A stretch of 40,677 bases of DNA from an uncultured Planctomycetota bacterium (GTDB lineage: Bacteria > Planctomycetota > Planctomycetia > Gemmatales > HRBIN36). How positions within the stretch are numbered: the first letter of the stretch is position 1; each line of letters starts with the position of its first letter. The position numbers were made by a program, and so were the translations under genes. Shown here one piece after another: positions 1 to 9,143 of the stretch. The stretch lies in the NCBI GenBank assembly GCA_937944855.1, contig CALFAY010000055.1, positions 1-40,677 on the forward strand. The letters run 5' to 3'. The notes under the pieces are model-generated. The model ran no database searches and had not been told where the DNA came from. It saw nothing but the letters and a program-made list of their open reading frames with translations.

Positions 1-741
1 TACAGCATCGACCAGAACCTCTTCGGCCGAAGCATCGAGGCCGGATTGCTCGAAGATCCCTGGGACGAGCCGCCACCCGACGCTTTCGCCTGGACCGTCG
101 ATCCGGTCAAGGCCCCCCAAGAGCCGGAATATGTGGAGATCGAGTTCGAGCAAGGCCGTCCTATCGGCCTGAATGGGAAGCGCCTCGACGGAGTGCCGCT
201 CATTGAGGAATTGAACCGGATTGGCGGCCGGCACGGGGTGGGCCGAATCGACCATGTGGAGAATCGCCTGGTCGGCATCAAATCCCGGGAATTGTACGAG
301 GCCCCGGCTGCGGTCCTGCTGCATTTGGCCCACCGGGAACTGGAAACGCTTTGCCTGAGCAAACCGGCCATGCGCTTCAAGACTCTGGTTTCGCAGGAGT
401 ACGCTGACCTGATCTACAACGGGCTGTGGTTCAGCGCCTTTCATCAAGACTTGGCCGCGTTCGTGGCAAGCAATCAGCGGTTCGTGACCGGTCACGTGCG
501 GCTTAAGCTCTACAAAGGAAACGCCCAGGTCGTCGGTCGCAAAAGCGATTACAGTCTGTACAGCAAGAAGCTGGCGACCTATGAGCAGGACGACCAGTTC
601 GATCACGAAGCGGCCAAGGGATTCATCCGCATCCACGGGCTTGGCCAACAGACTCAGGCCCAACGGCAACTGCTCAAAGGAGGCAAGGCGTTTGAACTTC
701 CCGGTCTGCTGACGCATTCCGGGGAAGGTCTCGGTGGGTGA
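1..741 (+). CDS. argG: Argininosuccinate synthase, C-terminal part (5' end outside window)
   Basis: The enzyme joins citrulline and aspartate with ATP to make argininosuccinate, the penultimate step of arginine synthesis, in the cytosol. The frame is open from base 1 (YSIDQNLFGRSIEAG...), so the gene begins upstream and only the last 246 residues are visible. Family landmarks include the NLFGRSIEAG segment, GRHGVGRIDHVENRLVGIKS, the YEAPAA stretch and the C-terminal KLYKGN...GRKSDYSLY block. The TTG at 46 is an internal codon, not a start. The stop at 739-741 lies 34 bases before the preferred start of the next gene. Identity is very secure; the missing N-terminal part would hold the ATP P-loop. 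Confidence 0.96.
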   Translation, partial: YSIDQNLFGRSIEAGLLEDPWDEPPPDAFAWTVDPVKAPQEPEYVEIEFEQGRPIGLNGKRLDGVPLIEELNRIGGRHGVGRIDHVENRLVGIKSRELYEAPAAVLLHLAHRELETLCLSKPAMRFKTLVSQEYADLIYNGLWFSAFHQDLAAFVASNQRFVTGHVRLKLYKGNAQVVGRKSDYSLYSKKLATYEQDDQFDHEAAKGFIRIHGLGQQTQAQRQLLKGGKAFELPGLLTHSGEGLGG

Positions 742-775
742 TTCGGCAATCGGGCAGCAAAAACGTGGTCGTGTC

Positions 776-1477
776 ATGGACCCGGAGTCGATGGATCTTG
801 AACAACTGGCCCGCTATCTCCAGCGAGACGTGCGGGAATTAGCCCATTTGGCCAATCGCGGCTACATCCCTGGCCGTAAGGTTGGCGGGCAGTGGCGGTT
901 CTCGCGGGCCGAGATCAATCAATGGGTCGAAAAACAGATGCACGCCTTCACGGAGGAGCAGTTAGCGACGCTGGAAGGCCGACCCGGAGGCGATGAACCT
1001 GAACACATCATCGGTACGCTTCTGCCGCGGGAGTGCGTCGTTGTACCGCTCCAGGCCAGGACCAAGGCCAGCGTTTTGCAGGAGTTGGTAGCCACGGCGG
1101 AAAAGTCCTGGCAGATCTACGATCCGGAAGCCATTCTTGAAGCGCTGCGGCAACGTGAAGAAATGGCAAGTACAGCCCTGGAAAGCGGCGTCGCCTTGCC
1201 GCATCCCCATCGCCCCTTGCCCAATGCGCTGGGGGAAACGGTTGTCGCTTATGGCCGGTCGTTCGGGGGAATTCCGTTCGGCGCTCCGCGTGGAGTGCTG
1301 ACTGACATCTTCTTTCTGGTGTGTGCCAAGGACGACCGCAGCCATCTTCGCACCCTTGCTCGTATCTCCCGAATGCTCTTGCGACCGACGATGCTCGAAG
1401 AACTCCGTTCCGCTGACACGGCGGATGAAACTTTCGAGGTACTGATTGCTGCCGAAGACGAGATCCTAGGTCATTAG
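776..1477 (+). CDS. Helix-turn-helix (excisionase-type) plus PTS EIIA (PtsN-like) fusion protein
   Basis: A 233-residue two-domain protein. Residues about 5-55 form an excisionase/MerR-like DNA-binding domain (LARYLQRD...GYIPGRKVGGQWRFSRAEINQWV). Residues about 80-230 form a PTS EIIA domain of the fructose/mannitol (PtsN) class, with the phospho-accepting histidine region SGVALPHPHRP. EIIA-Ntr proteins usually act as phosphorylation-controlled regulators rather than sugar transporters, so the fusion suggests a DNA-binding output coupled to PTS phosphorylation; that is inference. No EI or HPr gene lies nearby. A GTG at 734 inside the argG end would add 14 residues, but the ATG at 776 matches the domain start better; neither has a strong ribosome site. 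Confidence 0.85.
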   Translation: MDPESMDLEQLARYLQRDVRELAHLANRGYIPGRKVGGQWRFSRAEINQWVEKQMHAFTEEQLATLEGRPGGDEPEHIIGTLLPRECVVVPLQARTKASVLQELVATAEKSWQIYDPEAILEALRQREEMASTALESGVALPHPHRPLPNALGETVVAYGRSFGGIPFGAPRGVLTDIFFLVCAKDDRSHLRTLARISRMLLRPTMLEELRSADTADETFEVLIAAEDEILGH

Positions 1478-1491
1478 CCGGAGATGACCCG

Positions 1492-2103
1492 ATGCCGCAC
1501 GATCCGATGGATTGGAATCAACGCTACGCAGACAAGAACGCGCCTTGGGACAGCGGCGTACCGTCCAAAGAGTTGCAGCGCGTTTTCGCCGAAGGTTGGT
1601 TCAAACCTTCATCCATGCTTGAAACTGGCTGCGGCACCGGAACCAACGCAATCTGGCTCGCCCAACAGGGATTCCAGGTCACAGCATGCGATCTCGCTCC
1701 GCTGGCCATCGAACAGGCACGCAGAAAGGCGGAACAAGCCGGCGTCCAGGTCCGCTTCCTGGTTGCCGATGTGTTGCAATTGCCCGATTTGGGCGGGCCA
1801 TTTCCCTTCCTCTTCGACCGGGGCGTCTATCACCATCTCCGCACCGTGGACATGAACCGCTTTCGAACCGCCTTGACGAAGTACACACGACCAGGCAGCT
1901 ATTACCTGACTCTGGCCGGAAATGCCAACGACCCGCAACCGCCCGAGAACGGACCGCCGCGAGTATCGGCACAAGAAATCGTGACTGAACTGTGCCCGCT
2001 CTTCGACATCGTGCAGATGCGGGAGTTTTACTTCGACGGCGTAGTCATCCAGGGTCAGCCAGTGCGACCGCTAGGCTGGTCGGTCCTCCTCCGCCGACGC
2101 TGA
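1492..2103 (+). CDS. SAM-dependent class I methyltransferase
   Basis: A 203-residue Rossmann-fold methyltransferase, probably of the thiopurine-methyltransferase-like/methyltransf_25 type. Motif I is LETGCGTGTNAIWLA (about residues 43-57), the acidic end of strand 2 is VTACDLAP, and VADVLQLPD carries the adenine-contacting Asp. The N-terminal WNQRYADKNAPWDSG is typical of small-molecule methyltransferases of this type. The substrate cannot be told from sequence. The start is supported by GGAG about 8 bases upstream. It follows the HTH-IIA gene by 14 bases, so the two are probably co-transcribed. Confidence 0.88.
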   Translation: MPHDPMDWNQRYADKNAPWDSGVPSKELQRVFAEGWFKPSSMLETGCGTGTNAIWLAQQGFQVTACDLAPLAIEQARRKAEQAGVQVRFLVADVLQLPDLGGPFPFLFDRGVYHHLRTVDMNRFRTALTKYTRPGSYYLTLAGNANDPQPPENGPPRVSAQEIVTELCPLFDIVQMREFYFDGVVIQGQPVRPLGWSVLLRRR

Positions 2104-2189
2104 CGGCCTTTTGATCTTGCTTCACTCCCGCGGTATCGGGGAAACTTTCCGCTTGCCCAAGACGCGCTTAGTCGGCACGGAGGCCGAGC

Positions 2190-3950
2190 ATGATCCCCGT
2201 CAAGATTCCCTCGCGAGCGGAACTCGCACTGCCGCTGCTCCGCCAGGGTGATGTCCGGGTATCGAAACCGTTCGAGTTGAAATGGCAACTGGGTACCTGG
2301 GGCATGGCCCTGACCGTGGCTCTCGTTCGCATTCTCTATCTTCGCTATGCCTGCCCTTACGACTTGTCACCCGACGAGGCCCATTACTGGGACTGGTCGC
2401 GGCATCTCGATTGGAGTTACTACAGCAAAGGCCCCGGCGTGGCGTGGTTGATTGCCGCCAGCACTCGACTTTTTGGCCACGAGATGTGGGCAGTGCGGTT
2501 GCCTGCCGTGATGTGCGGAAGTTTGACGCTGATCGGGCTATTCGAGCTAACCCGGCGTGTGTACCGTGTTGGGCGGCTGGCCTTCGCTGTAGTGACACTG
2601 GCTTTGACGATTCCTCCGCTGGCCGTCGGCTCCCTGCTCATGACGATCGACCCGCCCTACGTTTGTTGTTGGACTTGGGCGTTGGTAGTCGCTCACGCCG
2701 CCTGTTTTCCCCGGTCGGAACGATCTCCTCTCAGCCAGACGCTGCTTTGGTTTTCCGTCGGTTCCCTGATCGGCCTGGGCATTCTCTTCAAGTACACGAT
2801 GGTGGTGTTCGCTCCGTCGCTGGTGCTGTTCGCCGCAGTAGCCCGATGGATGAAATGGGATCATGTGCAGGTGCCGCGCAGCTTCAGAAACCTGACAGCC
2901 TTGGGTGTTCCGATTGCTGTGAGTGCGTTGCCGATTGCGATCTGGAATGCCAACCACGGTTGGGTGACGCTGCTGCACGTCGGCAGACAGGCGGGAATGC
3001 AAAGCGGCGGCATCGTGTGGCTGGGTCCCCTGTCTTATGTGGCGGGCCAGTTCGCAGCGCTGTTTGGTTTCTGGTTCGTGTTCGTCCTCGGTGCCGCGGT
3101 TGCGTTCCTCCTTCAGATCCTGGCATGCCATCGCATCAACCTGCGGGACGGCGATTGCTGGGCTGATACTCAAAAAAACCAAAGGTCCCAGACGCCGTGG
3201 ATCGACGCGGATCAGGGGGTGTTCCTGCTCAGTTTCTTCGTGCCGACGTTCCTCCTGTTTGTCGGCTTCAGCCTGAAGACCAAGATTGAACTGAACTGGC
3301 CGGTAGCTGCCTACCTGTCCGGCGGCGTGTTGGCGGCCGGGTGGGTCATAGCTAACTGTCGTTCCAGCGTGTCGTGGTGGCGAAGCCTGTCCCGAGGTCT
3401 TGTGATCGCTGCTGCCGCGTCCGGCTCGCTCTGCGTGCTGTTGATGCACGATACTGGGTGGCTCTATCCTCTGCTGCCGATACAGGGTGACGGTCCAGAG
3501 GCTGTGGCTCAAGGGCCGCGTCGCTGGGATCCCTCCTGTCGCCTTCGCGGTTGGCAGACCCTGGCCGCGGAAGTGGATGAGATCAGGGAACAGCTTCGCC
3601 GAGAGGGCATCGAGCCGGTACTGATCGCTGGAGGATGGGCGTTGCCGGGCGAGATCGCCTTTTACCTGCCTGACCACCCGCCGGTTTATTCGGTTGGCTC
3701 AGCCAATGGCGGGCGCCTGAGCCAGTACGACTTCTGGAGACCGAATCCCGTCTGGGACCCCGAAGCCTTCCACAGTCGGACGATGATCTGCGTGGGTGAT
3801 TTGTCTCCATCGGCACGACAAGCCTTTGACAGAATCGAACAGACTCGGTACGTCGTCCACCGCGTAGCGGGCCATCCTGTCGCCGCCTGGCCCGTCACCG
3901 TCTGTCGTGATTTTAAGGGCTTCGACAGGGTCCGCCCCCTCGGTTATTAA
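2190..3950 (+). CDS. Glycosyltransferase family 39 (ArnT/PMT-like) membrane protein
   Basis: A 586-residue polytopic membrane protein of the GT-C fold. After a first membrane helix (about residues 38-53) comes the family signature LSPDEAHYWDWSRHLDWSYY with the catalytic-type Asp at D62 and Glu E63, followed by GPGVAWLIAASTRLFG. Many hydrophobic segments follow up to about residue 430, then a soluble C-terminal domain. Family members use polyprenyl- or dolichyl-phosphate sugars to glycosylate lipids or proteins on the outer face of the membrane; acceptor and sugar here are unknown. A GGAGG six bases upstream supports the ATG start. The next gene starts close downstream on the same strand. Confidence 0.88.
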   Translation: MIPVKIPSRAELALPLLRQGDVRVSKPFELKWQLGTWGMALTVALVRILYLRYACPYDLSPDEAHYWDWSRHLDWSYYSKGPGVAWLIAASTRLFGHEMWAVRLPAVMCGSLTLIGLFELTRRVYRVGRLAFAVVTLALTIPPLAVGSLLMTIDPPYVCCWTWALVVAHAACFPRSERSPLSQTLLWFSVGSLIGLGILFKYTMVVFAPSLVLFAAVARWMKWDHVQVPRSFRNLTALGVPIAVSALPIAIWNANHGWVTLLHVGRQAGMQSGGIVWLGPLSYVAGQFAALFGFWFVFVLGAAVAFLLQILACHRINLRDGDCWADTQKNQRSQTPWIDADQGVFLLSFFVPTFLLFVGFSLKTKIELNWPVAAYLSGGVLAAGWVIANCRSSVSWWRSLSRGLVIAAAASGSLCVLLMHDTGWLYPLLPIQGDGPEAVAQGPRRWDPSCRLRGWQTLAAEVDEIREQLRREGIEPVLIAGGWALPGEIAFYLPDHPPVYSVGSANGGRLSQYDFWRPNPVWDPEAFHSRTMICVGDLSPSARQAFDRIEQTRYVVHRVAGHPVAAWPVTVCRDFKGFDRVRPLGY

Positions 3951-4090
3951 TCCTTTTCCCATTCATGATGAGCCGGCGACTTCATGAGCGGTTAAATGTC
4001 GATGAGATGTCACAACTCCGCATGACCTCTGCGGTTGAAGGGTTTGACGGCACGCGCCGGAAACTCGGTCGCAGAGAGTCGGCGGGCACA

Positions 4091-5026
4091 ATGGACCAGG
4101 CTCTTGGCCAATTCAATTCGTGGCTGACCTTGGCGGGAATCCTCGGCTCGGCTGTTGTTTGCCTGACGCTGGGAGTGACAGGCATCATCTGGCCCCGAAT
4201 GTGGTCGAAGTCGCACGTCAGTTCCCTTGGCTGGGTGGTTGTTCTGGTCGCGCTGCTCCTCCTCGCCAACGAGGCCAGTTCCGCCGTTCCGGAACACGCC
4301 GGGCTGCTGGTAATGCTCGGTGCCCAAGTCACCTTCCTTCTGACAGTCGCCGGGCTTTATCAACGAGGTCAGAACGCGCCGGCCTTCCGTTCCGCCGCCC
4401 TGACAGTGTTGACACTGGTGGCTGGTGTAGCCAACCTCACATTGCTCGTCGCGCAGCTTGAAGAGCCTCCCGGACCCGTGGACCGCAAGCACTACGAACT
4501 GGTTCCGGTGAAAGAGCGGATCTTTGAAAACGGGAGAGCGGTAGCCGAGGTCAGCACGGATCAGGGCAGCCCGGTCAACCTTTACACCTGTGAGGAACCG
4601 ATGGATTGGCTAGCCGCTGAGGCAGCCAACGTAGAGGCAGAGTTCATCAACAAGGTCATTCGCGTCGAACCGGCCAACTCCCGATACAACTGTCACGGCT
4701 GGACGTTCACAGGCGGACGCTACCACATCCGCGGCAACGACGCCTGGAAGATCCTTCAAGAGAATGGCTACTACGAGGTCACTGATCCGCAGCCCGGCGA
4801 CGTAATTGCGTACTGGACTCACGACAAGACCCTGACCCACACCGGCATCGTCAAATTCACGGACGGACAGGGGCTGGTGGTTATCGAAAGCAAGTGGGAC
4901 CTCATGGGTCGTTATCTTCATGCCCCGGAAGTGCAGCCTTACTCCGAACTGTTCACCTATTTCCGCACCGACCGAGGTTCCAACCTCCTGAAAGGTCTGG
5001 ACAACTCTTCAGCCTCCTCAGACTAG
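4091..5026 (+). CDS. Membrane protein with C-terminal Cys/His (papain-fold-like) domain, function unknown
   Basis: The 311-residue form has four hydrophobic segments in its first about 110 residues, followed by a soluble domain. That domain contains YNCHGWTF, then PGDVIAYW, then LTHTGIVKF and IESKWDLMGRYLH. The Cys, the PGD turn and the downstream His in an HxGIV context are the usual layout of NlpC/P60- and CHAP-like cysteine hydrolases, which cleave cell-wall peptides or amides. Because the family is not firmly recognised, the activity is inference. The start is uncertain: the frame is open from an ATG at 3965 (353 residues), but the extra 42 residues look unconserved and have no ribosome site. 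The ATG at 4091 directly precedes the first membrane helix. Confidence 0.7.
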   Translation: MDQALGQFNSWLTLAGILGSAVVCLTLGVTGIIWPRMWSKSHVSSLGWVVVLVALLLLANEASSAVPEHAGLLVMLGAQVTFLLTVAGLYQRGQNAPAFRSAALTVLTLVAGVANLTLLVAQLEEPPGPVDRKHYELVPVKERIFENGRAVAEVSTDQGSPVNLYTCEEPMDWLAAEAANVEAEFINKVIRVEPANSRYNCHGWTFTGGRYHIRGNDAWKILQENGYYEVTDPQPGDVIAYWTHDKTLTHTGIVKFTDGQGLVVIESKWDLMGRYLHAPEVQPYSELFTYFRTDRGSNLLKGLDNSSASSD

Positions 5027-5172
5027 CCAGCGTCTGGTCTGCTTCATTTCACTATTGGTTGAAAAACCGTCTGTGCGGCCGGCGGCGGAGTCGGCTCCGA
5101 GTCTGCGGGCATCTCTGCCTTGCGGATAGCCTCATGAAACGTATCCTGACAGCGTTCAACGAGGCAGGAGCC

Positions 5173-8016
5173 ATGAACCGCATCCGGCAACTTCACGATT
5201 ACTACGGGCAAAGCATCTGGTACGACAATATCAGCCGGTCGCTCATCGGGTCCGGCCGGCTGGCTCGCATGGTCCATGAGGACGGACTGACAGGCCTGAC
5301 CTCCAATCCGGCCATCTTCTGTAAGGCCGTCACCAGTGGATCCGACTACGATTCGCAGATAGCGAGTCTTGTCGAAGAAGGGTGCGACTCGCTGGAAATC
5401 TACGAGAGGTTGGCCTGCAAAGACATCCAAGACGCCGCCGACATCTTGAAACCCATCTACGACCGTACCCAAGGGCAGGATGGCTTCGTCAGCCTCGAAG
5501 TATCGCCTTATCTCGCCCATGACACCGAAGCTACCGTGGCCGAGGCTCGGCGGTTATGGCAGAGGGTGCATCGGCCCAACCTGCTTATCAAAGTCCCCGC
5601 AACTCCGAAGGGAATCCCAGCGATTGGCCGATTGCTCAGCATGGGGATTTCGGTCAACGTCACGCTGCTGTTCGCCGTCGAGACCTACGAACAAGTCGCC
5701 TGGGAGTACGTCACCGCCCTGGAAACAGCCCTGCGGAACGGCCTCGACATTCGTCGCATCGCCAGCGTGGCCAGCTTTTTCATCAGTCGCATTGACACAC
5801 TGGTAGATGACCGCTTGGAAAAACTAGCCCAGTCCGCAAATACAGCCGAGGACCGGGAACGATTCCTGGTCCTTCGAGGTCAGGCTGCCCTTGCCAACGC
5901 CGTGCTGGCGTTCCAGATGTACCGATCCATTTTCTCCTCGGAACGGTGGCAACGCCTGGAACAACAGGGGGGCCGACCACAACGGTTGCTTTGGGCCAGC
6001 ACCAGCACGAAGAACCCCCACTATTCCCGCACGCTTTATGTGGACAATCTGGTCGCGCCCGGCACAGTGAACACCATCCCGGAAGAGACGTACCAGGCGC
6101 TTCAGACCGAAGGCAGGCCGGCAGAACCGCTCACCGAGCGGCTGCCTGAGAAAAGCGATCAGGCTCGGCAGCTCTTCCGGCGTTTAGAGGAGGTCGGAAT
6201 CAGTATTACGGAAGTGACCAGTGCTCTGCTGACCGACGGCGTCCGCAAGTTCTGCGATCCATTCGACCAGCTTTTAGCCGCCATCGAAGCCAAGCGCCAA
6301 GGTATTCTCGGAAATCTTCTGGACCGGGCCGTGTTCTATCCCGATCTGTCCAGCGACTCGGTGCGACAAGCGGTAGAGGATTGGCGCATCGAAGGTAAGG
6401 TCCGCAGGCTTTGGTCCGGCGATGCAAGTTTATGGACTGGCCACGATGAAGCGCGCTGGCTCGGCTGGTTAAACGTCGTGGAACGACAGCGGCACCATTC
6501 TGATGTGTGGGGCCAGCTGGCCGAAGAGACGACGCGCTGCGGCTGGCAACATGTCGTCATCCTCGGCATGGGCGGCTCGAGTCTGTGTCCCGAAGTGCTT
6601 CGTCAGACGTTCGGCAGGCAAACAGGCTTCCCGGAACTGCACGTTCTTGACTCCACGGTGCCCGGGCAGATTTCAGCGGTTGAAGGACGGCTGGACCTGG
6701 CGAAAACCCTGATCTTCGTTTCCTCCAAGTCCGGGACGACTGTCGAATCAAACATGCTGATGCACTACTTCTGGGAGCGGGTCAAGCAAGCGACGGGGCA
6801 TGATCCGGCACCGCAGTTCGCCGCAATCACCGACCCAGGCACAGAGCTGGAAAAGCTGGCCGGGCAACGCGGTTTTCGGTGGATCTTTCACGGAGAGCCG
6901 GAAATCGGTGGACGCTTCTCGGCCTTATCACCCTTCGGGTTGGTCCCGGCGGCGGTGCAGGGCCTGAACGTGCCGGAGTTTCTGGACCGGACGCACCTGA
7001 TGGTCCAGGCCTGCTCGGCGGCCGTTCCACCGTCAGCCAACCCCGGTGTCGCGCTGGGCCTGTATCTCGGTACATGGGCCAAGGCGGGCCGGGATAAGGT
7101 TACCCTCGTCACCAGTCGGACCCTGAGTAGTTTCGGCCTGTGGCTGGAGCAACTGCTGGCCGAATCCACAGGCAAGGATGGCCGCGGTCTGGTGCCTGTT
7201 GCCGAAGAGCGTCTCGGCACGCCGGATCGTTACGGCCAGGATCGTGTCTTTGTCGCCGTGGCTTTGGAAAAGGACGAGTTTCAAGAAGAGAATGCCTGCC
7301 TGGAAATGCTTCGCCAGACCGGCCATCCGGTTCTTCAGATCATAGTGTCAGACTCGGCGAATCTTGGACAGGAGTTTTTCCGGTGGGAAATCGCGACAGC
7401 TGTTGCCGGTGCTGTTCTGGGCGTAAATCCGTTCGATCAGCCCGATGTCGAAGCGTCCAAGCAAGCGGCCCGTAAAGTGCTTAAGAGCTTCGCGGAGACG
7501 GGTCGGCTTCCGACTGCTGAGCCGGTGCTGGTCGAAGAAGGCATCGCGTTTTACGGCGATCCTACCGGAAGCTCGGCATATCGCACCTGTCGCAACGCTG
7601 CCGACCTGTTGCGTGCCCACCTCGACCGTCTCGAACCCCATGATTACTTCGCCCTGTGTGCCTTCCTCGAAATGCGACCGGAATTCGAAGCGGAGTTACA
7701 AGCGATTCGGCATCACGTCCGGGATGCAAAACGAGTGGCGACGACGCTGGGCTACGGTCCCCGGTTTCTTCATTCGACCGGACAGTTGCACAAAGGAGGC
7801 CCCAACACGGGCGTCTTCCTTCAGATCTCCGCTAAGGACCGCCCGGATTTGCCAATTCCAGGACAGAACATGACCTTCGGCACGCTTAAGGAAGCTCAAG
7901 CCCGGGGAGATTTCGAGGTTCTGTGCCAGCGCGGACTTCGGGTGCTGCGCGTCCATCTCGATGCCGCTGTCTTGAGTGGGCTGCGTCGGCTTCGAGCATG
8001 GTTGACGCAACTCTGA
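5173..8016 (+). CDS. tal-pgi: Bifunctional transaldolase / glucose-6-phosphate isomerase
   Basis: A 947-residue fusion. Residues 1 to about 375 are a transaldolase: LTGLTSNPAIF near 39-49, the Schiff-base lysine K140 in NLLIKVPATPKG, and NVTLLF. The rest is a phosphoglucose isomerase with the sugar-binding loops GMGGSSL (about 465) and SSKSGTT (about 517), GGRFSALSPFGL, and a C-terminal STGQLHKGGPNTG block. It would interconvert sedoheptulose-7-P/glyceraldehyde-3-P with erythrose-4-P/fructose-6-P, and fructose-6-P with glucose-6-P, in the cytosol. The ATG at 5173 is chosen because GGCAGGAG lies just upstream; an in-frame ATG at 5134 would add 13 residues. The downstream gnd and rpe genes are in the same pathway and probably the same operon. 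Such fusions are known in several bacteria. Confidence 0.94.
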   Translation: MNRIRQLHDYYGQSIWYDNISRSLIGSGRLARMVHEDGLTGLTSNPAIFCKAVTSGSDYDSQIASLVEEGCDSLEIYERLACKDIQDAADILKPIYDRTQGQDGFVSLEVSPYLAHDTEATVAEARRLWQRVHRPNLLIKVPATPKGIPAIGRLLSMGISVNVTLLFAVETYEQVAWEYVTALETALRNGLDIRRIASVASFFISRIDTLVDDRLEKLAQSANTAEDRERFLVLRGQAALANAVLAFQMYRSIFSSERWQRLEQQGGRPQRLLWASTSTKNPHYSRTLYVDNLVAPGTVNTIPEETYQALQTEGRPAEPLTERLPEKSDQARQLFRRLEEVGISITEVTSALLTDGVRKFCDPFDQLLAAIEAKRQGILGNLLDRAVFYPDLSSDSVRQAVEDWRIEGKVRRLWSGDASLWTGHDEARWLGWLNVVERQRHHSDVWGQLAEETTRCGWQHVVILGMGGSSLCPEVLRQTFGRQTGFPELHVLDSTVPGQISAVEGRLDLAKTLIFVSSKSGTTVESNMLMHYFWERVKQATGHDPAPQFAAITDPGTELEKLAGQRGFRWIFHGEPEIGGRFSALSPFGLVPAAVQGLNVPEFLDRTHLMVQACSAAVPPSANPGVALGLYLGTWAKAGRDKVTLVTSRTLSSFGLWLEQLLAESTGKDGRGLVPVAEERLGTPDRYGQDRVFVAVALEKDEFQEENACLEMLRQTGHPVLQIIVSDSANLGQEFFRWEIATAVAGAVLGVNPFDQPDVEASKQAARKVLKSFAETGRLPTAEPVLVEEGIAFYGDPTGSSAYRTCRNAADLLRAHLDRLEPHDYFALCAFLEMRPEFEAELQAIRHHVRDAKRVATTLGYGPRFLHSTGQLHKGGPNTGVFLQISAKDRPDLPIPGQNMTFGTLKEAQARGDFEVLCQRGLRVLRVHLDAAVLSGLRRLRAWLTQL

Positions 8017-8057
8017 CATCCGAGAAAGATGTTGAGCCGACAGGGAGAGCGGGACGC

Positions 8058-9107
8058 ATGCGCATTGGCATGGTCGGTCTGGGACGCATGGGGCGGAACA
8101 TGGTCCTGCGGTTGGCCCGCAACGACCTCGGCAGTGTCGTGTTCGATGCTCGAGCGGAAGCGGTCCGGGAAGCCATTGAGCAAGGCGAGGGACAAATCGA
8201 GCCAGCAGCAAGTCCCGAAGACTTGGTCAAGCGCCTGGCACCGCCACGGGTCGTCTGGCTCATGATGCCCGCGGGATCGGTGGATGCGGCCATCGACCTG
8301 TACGCTCCTCTTATGGAAAAAGGGGACATTCTCGTCGATGGCGGCAACTCCCACTTTGCTGACGACATCCGCAGGGCGGAATCATTGTCCGAGCGCGGCC
8401 TCGCCTATGTTGATGTCGGCGTCTCCGGCGGCATCTGGGGTTTGGAGCGCGGCTATTGCCTGATGATCGGCGGCGACACGGAGGCGGTCCGACGGCTAGA
8501 GCCGGTCCTCCGCGCGTTAGCCCCTGCTCAAGGGAATGTCGCGTCGATCCAGCCGGAAGCCCTAAATGACAAGGCCGCGTCAACGCAACATCCCAATACG
8601 GCCTTCGAAGGCTACCTCCACTGCGGACCGGCGGGAGCAGGTCATTTCGTCAAGATGGTCCACAATGCCATCGAATACGGCCTCATGGCAGCTTACGCCG
8701 AGGGCTTCAATCTTCTGAAGCACGCTGACGCTGGCCTGGCCTCCTCCCAGGTCGCCAGTGCCGAAGTGACGCCCTTCCGTCACCCGGAATGCTTCCGCTA
8801 CCGCTTCGATTTGGCGGCCATTGCCGAATTATGGCGACATGGCAGCGTCATACCATCGTGGCTGCTCGATCTGACAGCCTCGGCCCTGGCTGAGGATCCC
8901 GAGTTATCCCATGACGCAGCAACCGTAACGGAGCGCGGAGTCCCGGATTCGGGCGAGGGCCGATGGGCACTTCAGGCGGCTGTGGAGATTGGCGTCCCGG
9001 CGTCCGTCCTGAGTGCCGCGTTGTTTTCCCGCTTCGCTTCGCGGGGGCGAGAGGACTTCGCGTGGCGGATCATGCAGGCCATGCGCCGAAAGTTCGGGGG
9101 ACATTGA
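8058..9107 (+). CDS. gnd: 6-phosphogluconate dehydrogenase, decarboxylating (short form)
   Basis: Oxidises 6-phosphogluconate to ribulose-5-phosphate and CO2 with NAD(P)+. The 349-residue protein begins with the nucleotide-binding IGMVGLGRMGRNM. It continues with the catalytic VDGGNSHFADD and YVDVGVSGGIWGLERG, then GPAGAGHFVKMVHNAIEYG, where the lysine and Asn are catalytic in the family. At about 350 residues it belongs to the short GndA/YqeC-like class rather than the about 470-residue dimeric enzyme. The ATG at 8058 has GGGAGAG about eight bases upstream. An in-frame ATG at 7998 would overlap the preceding gene and adds residues that do not fit the fold. It lies 41 bases after tal-pgi and 36 before rpe. 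Confidence 0.93.
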   Translation: MRIGMVGLGRMGRNMVLRLARNDLGSVVFDARAEAVREAIEQGEGQIEPAASPEDLVKRLAPPRVVWLMMPAGSVDAAIDLYAPLMEKGDILVDGGNSHFADDIRRAESLSERGLAYVDVGVSGGIWGLERGYCLMIGGDTEAVRRLEPVLRALAPAQGNVASIQPEALNDKAASTQHPNTAFEGYLHCGPAGAGHFVKMVHNAIEYGLMAAYAEGFNLLKHADAGLASSQVASAEVTPFRHPECFRYRFDLAAIAELWRHGSVIPSWLLDLTASALAEDPELSHDAATVTERGVPDSGEGRWALQAAVEIGVPASVLSAALFSRFASRGREDFAWRIMQAMRRKFGGH

Positions 9108-9143
9108 TTAGCCAACGGGAGCGCCCGGATCTCCACGGGGTAG

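Noticed and set aside
2547..3677. 376-residue minus-strand open frame
   Set aside because: It lies opposite the GT39 gene; Arg/Gln/His-rich sequence without any recognisable motif.
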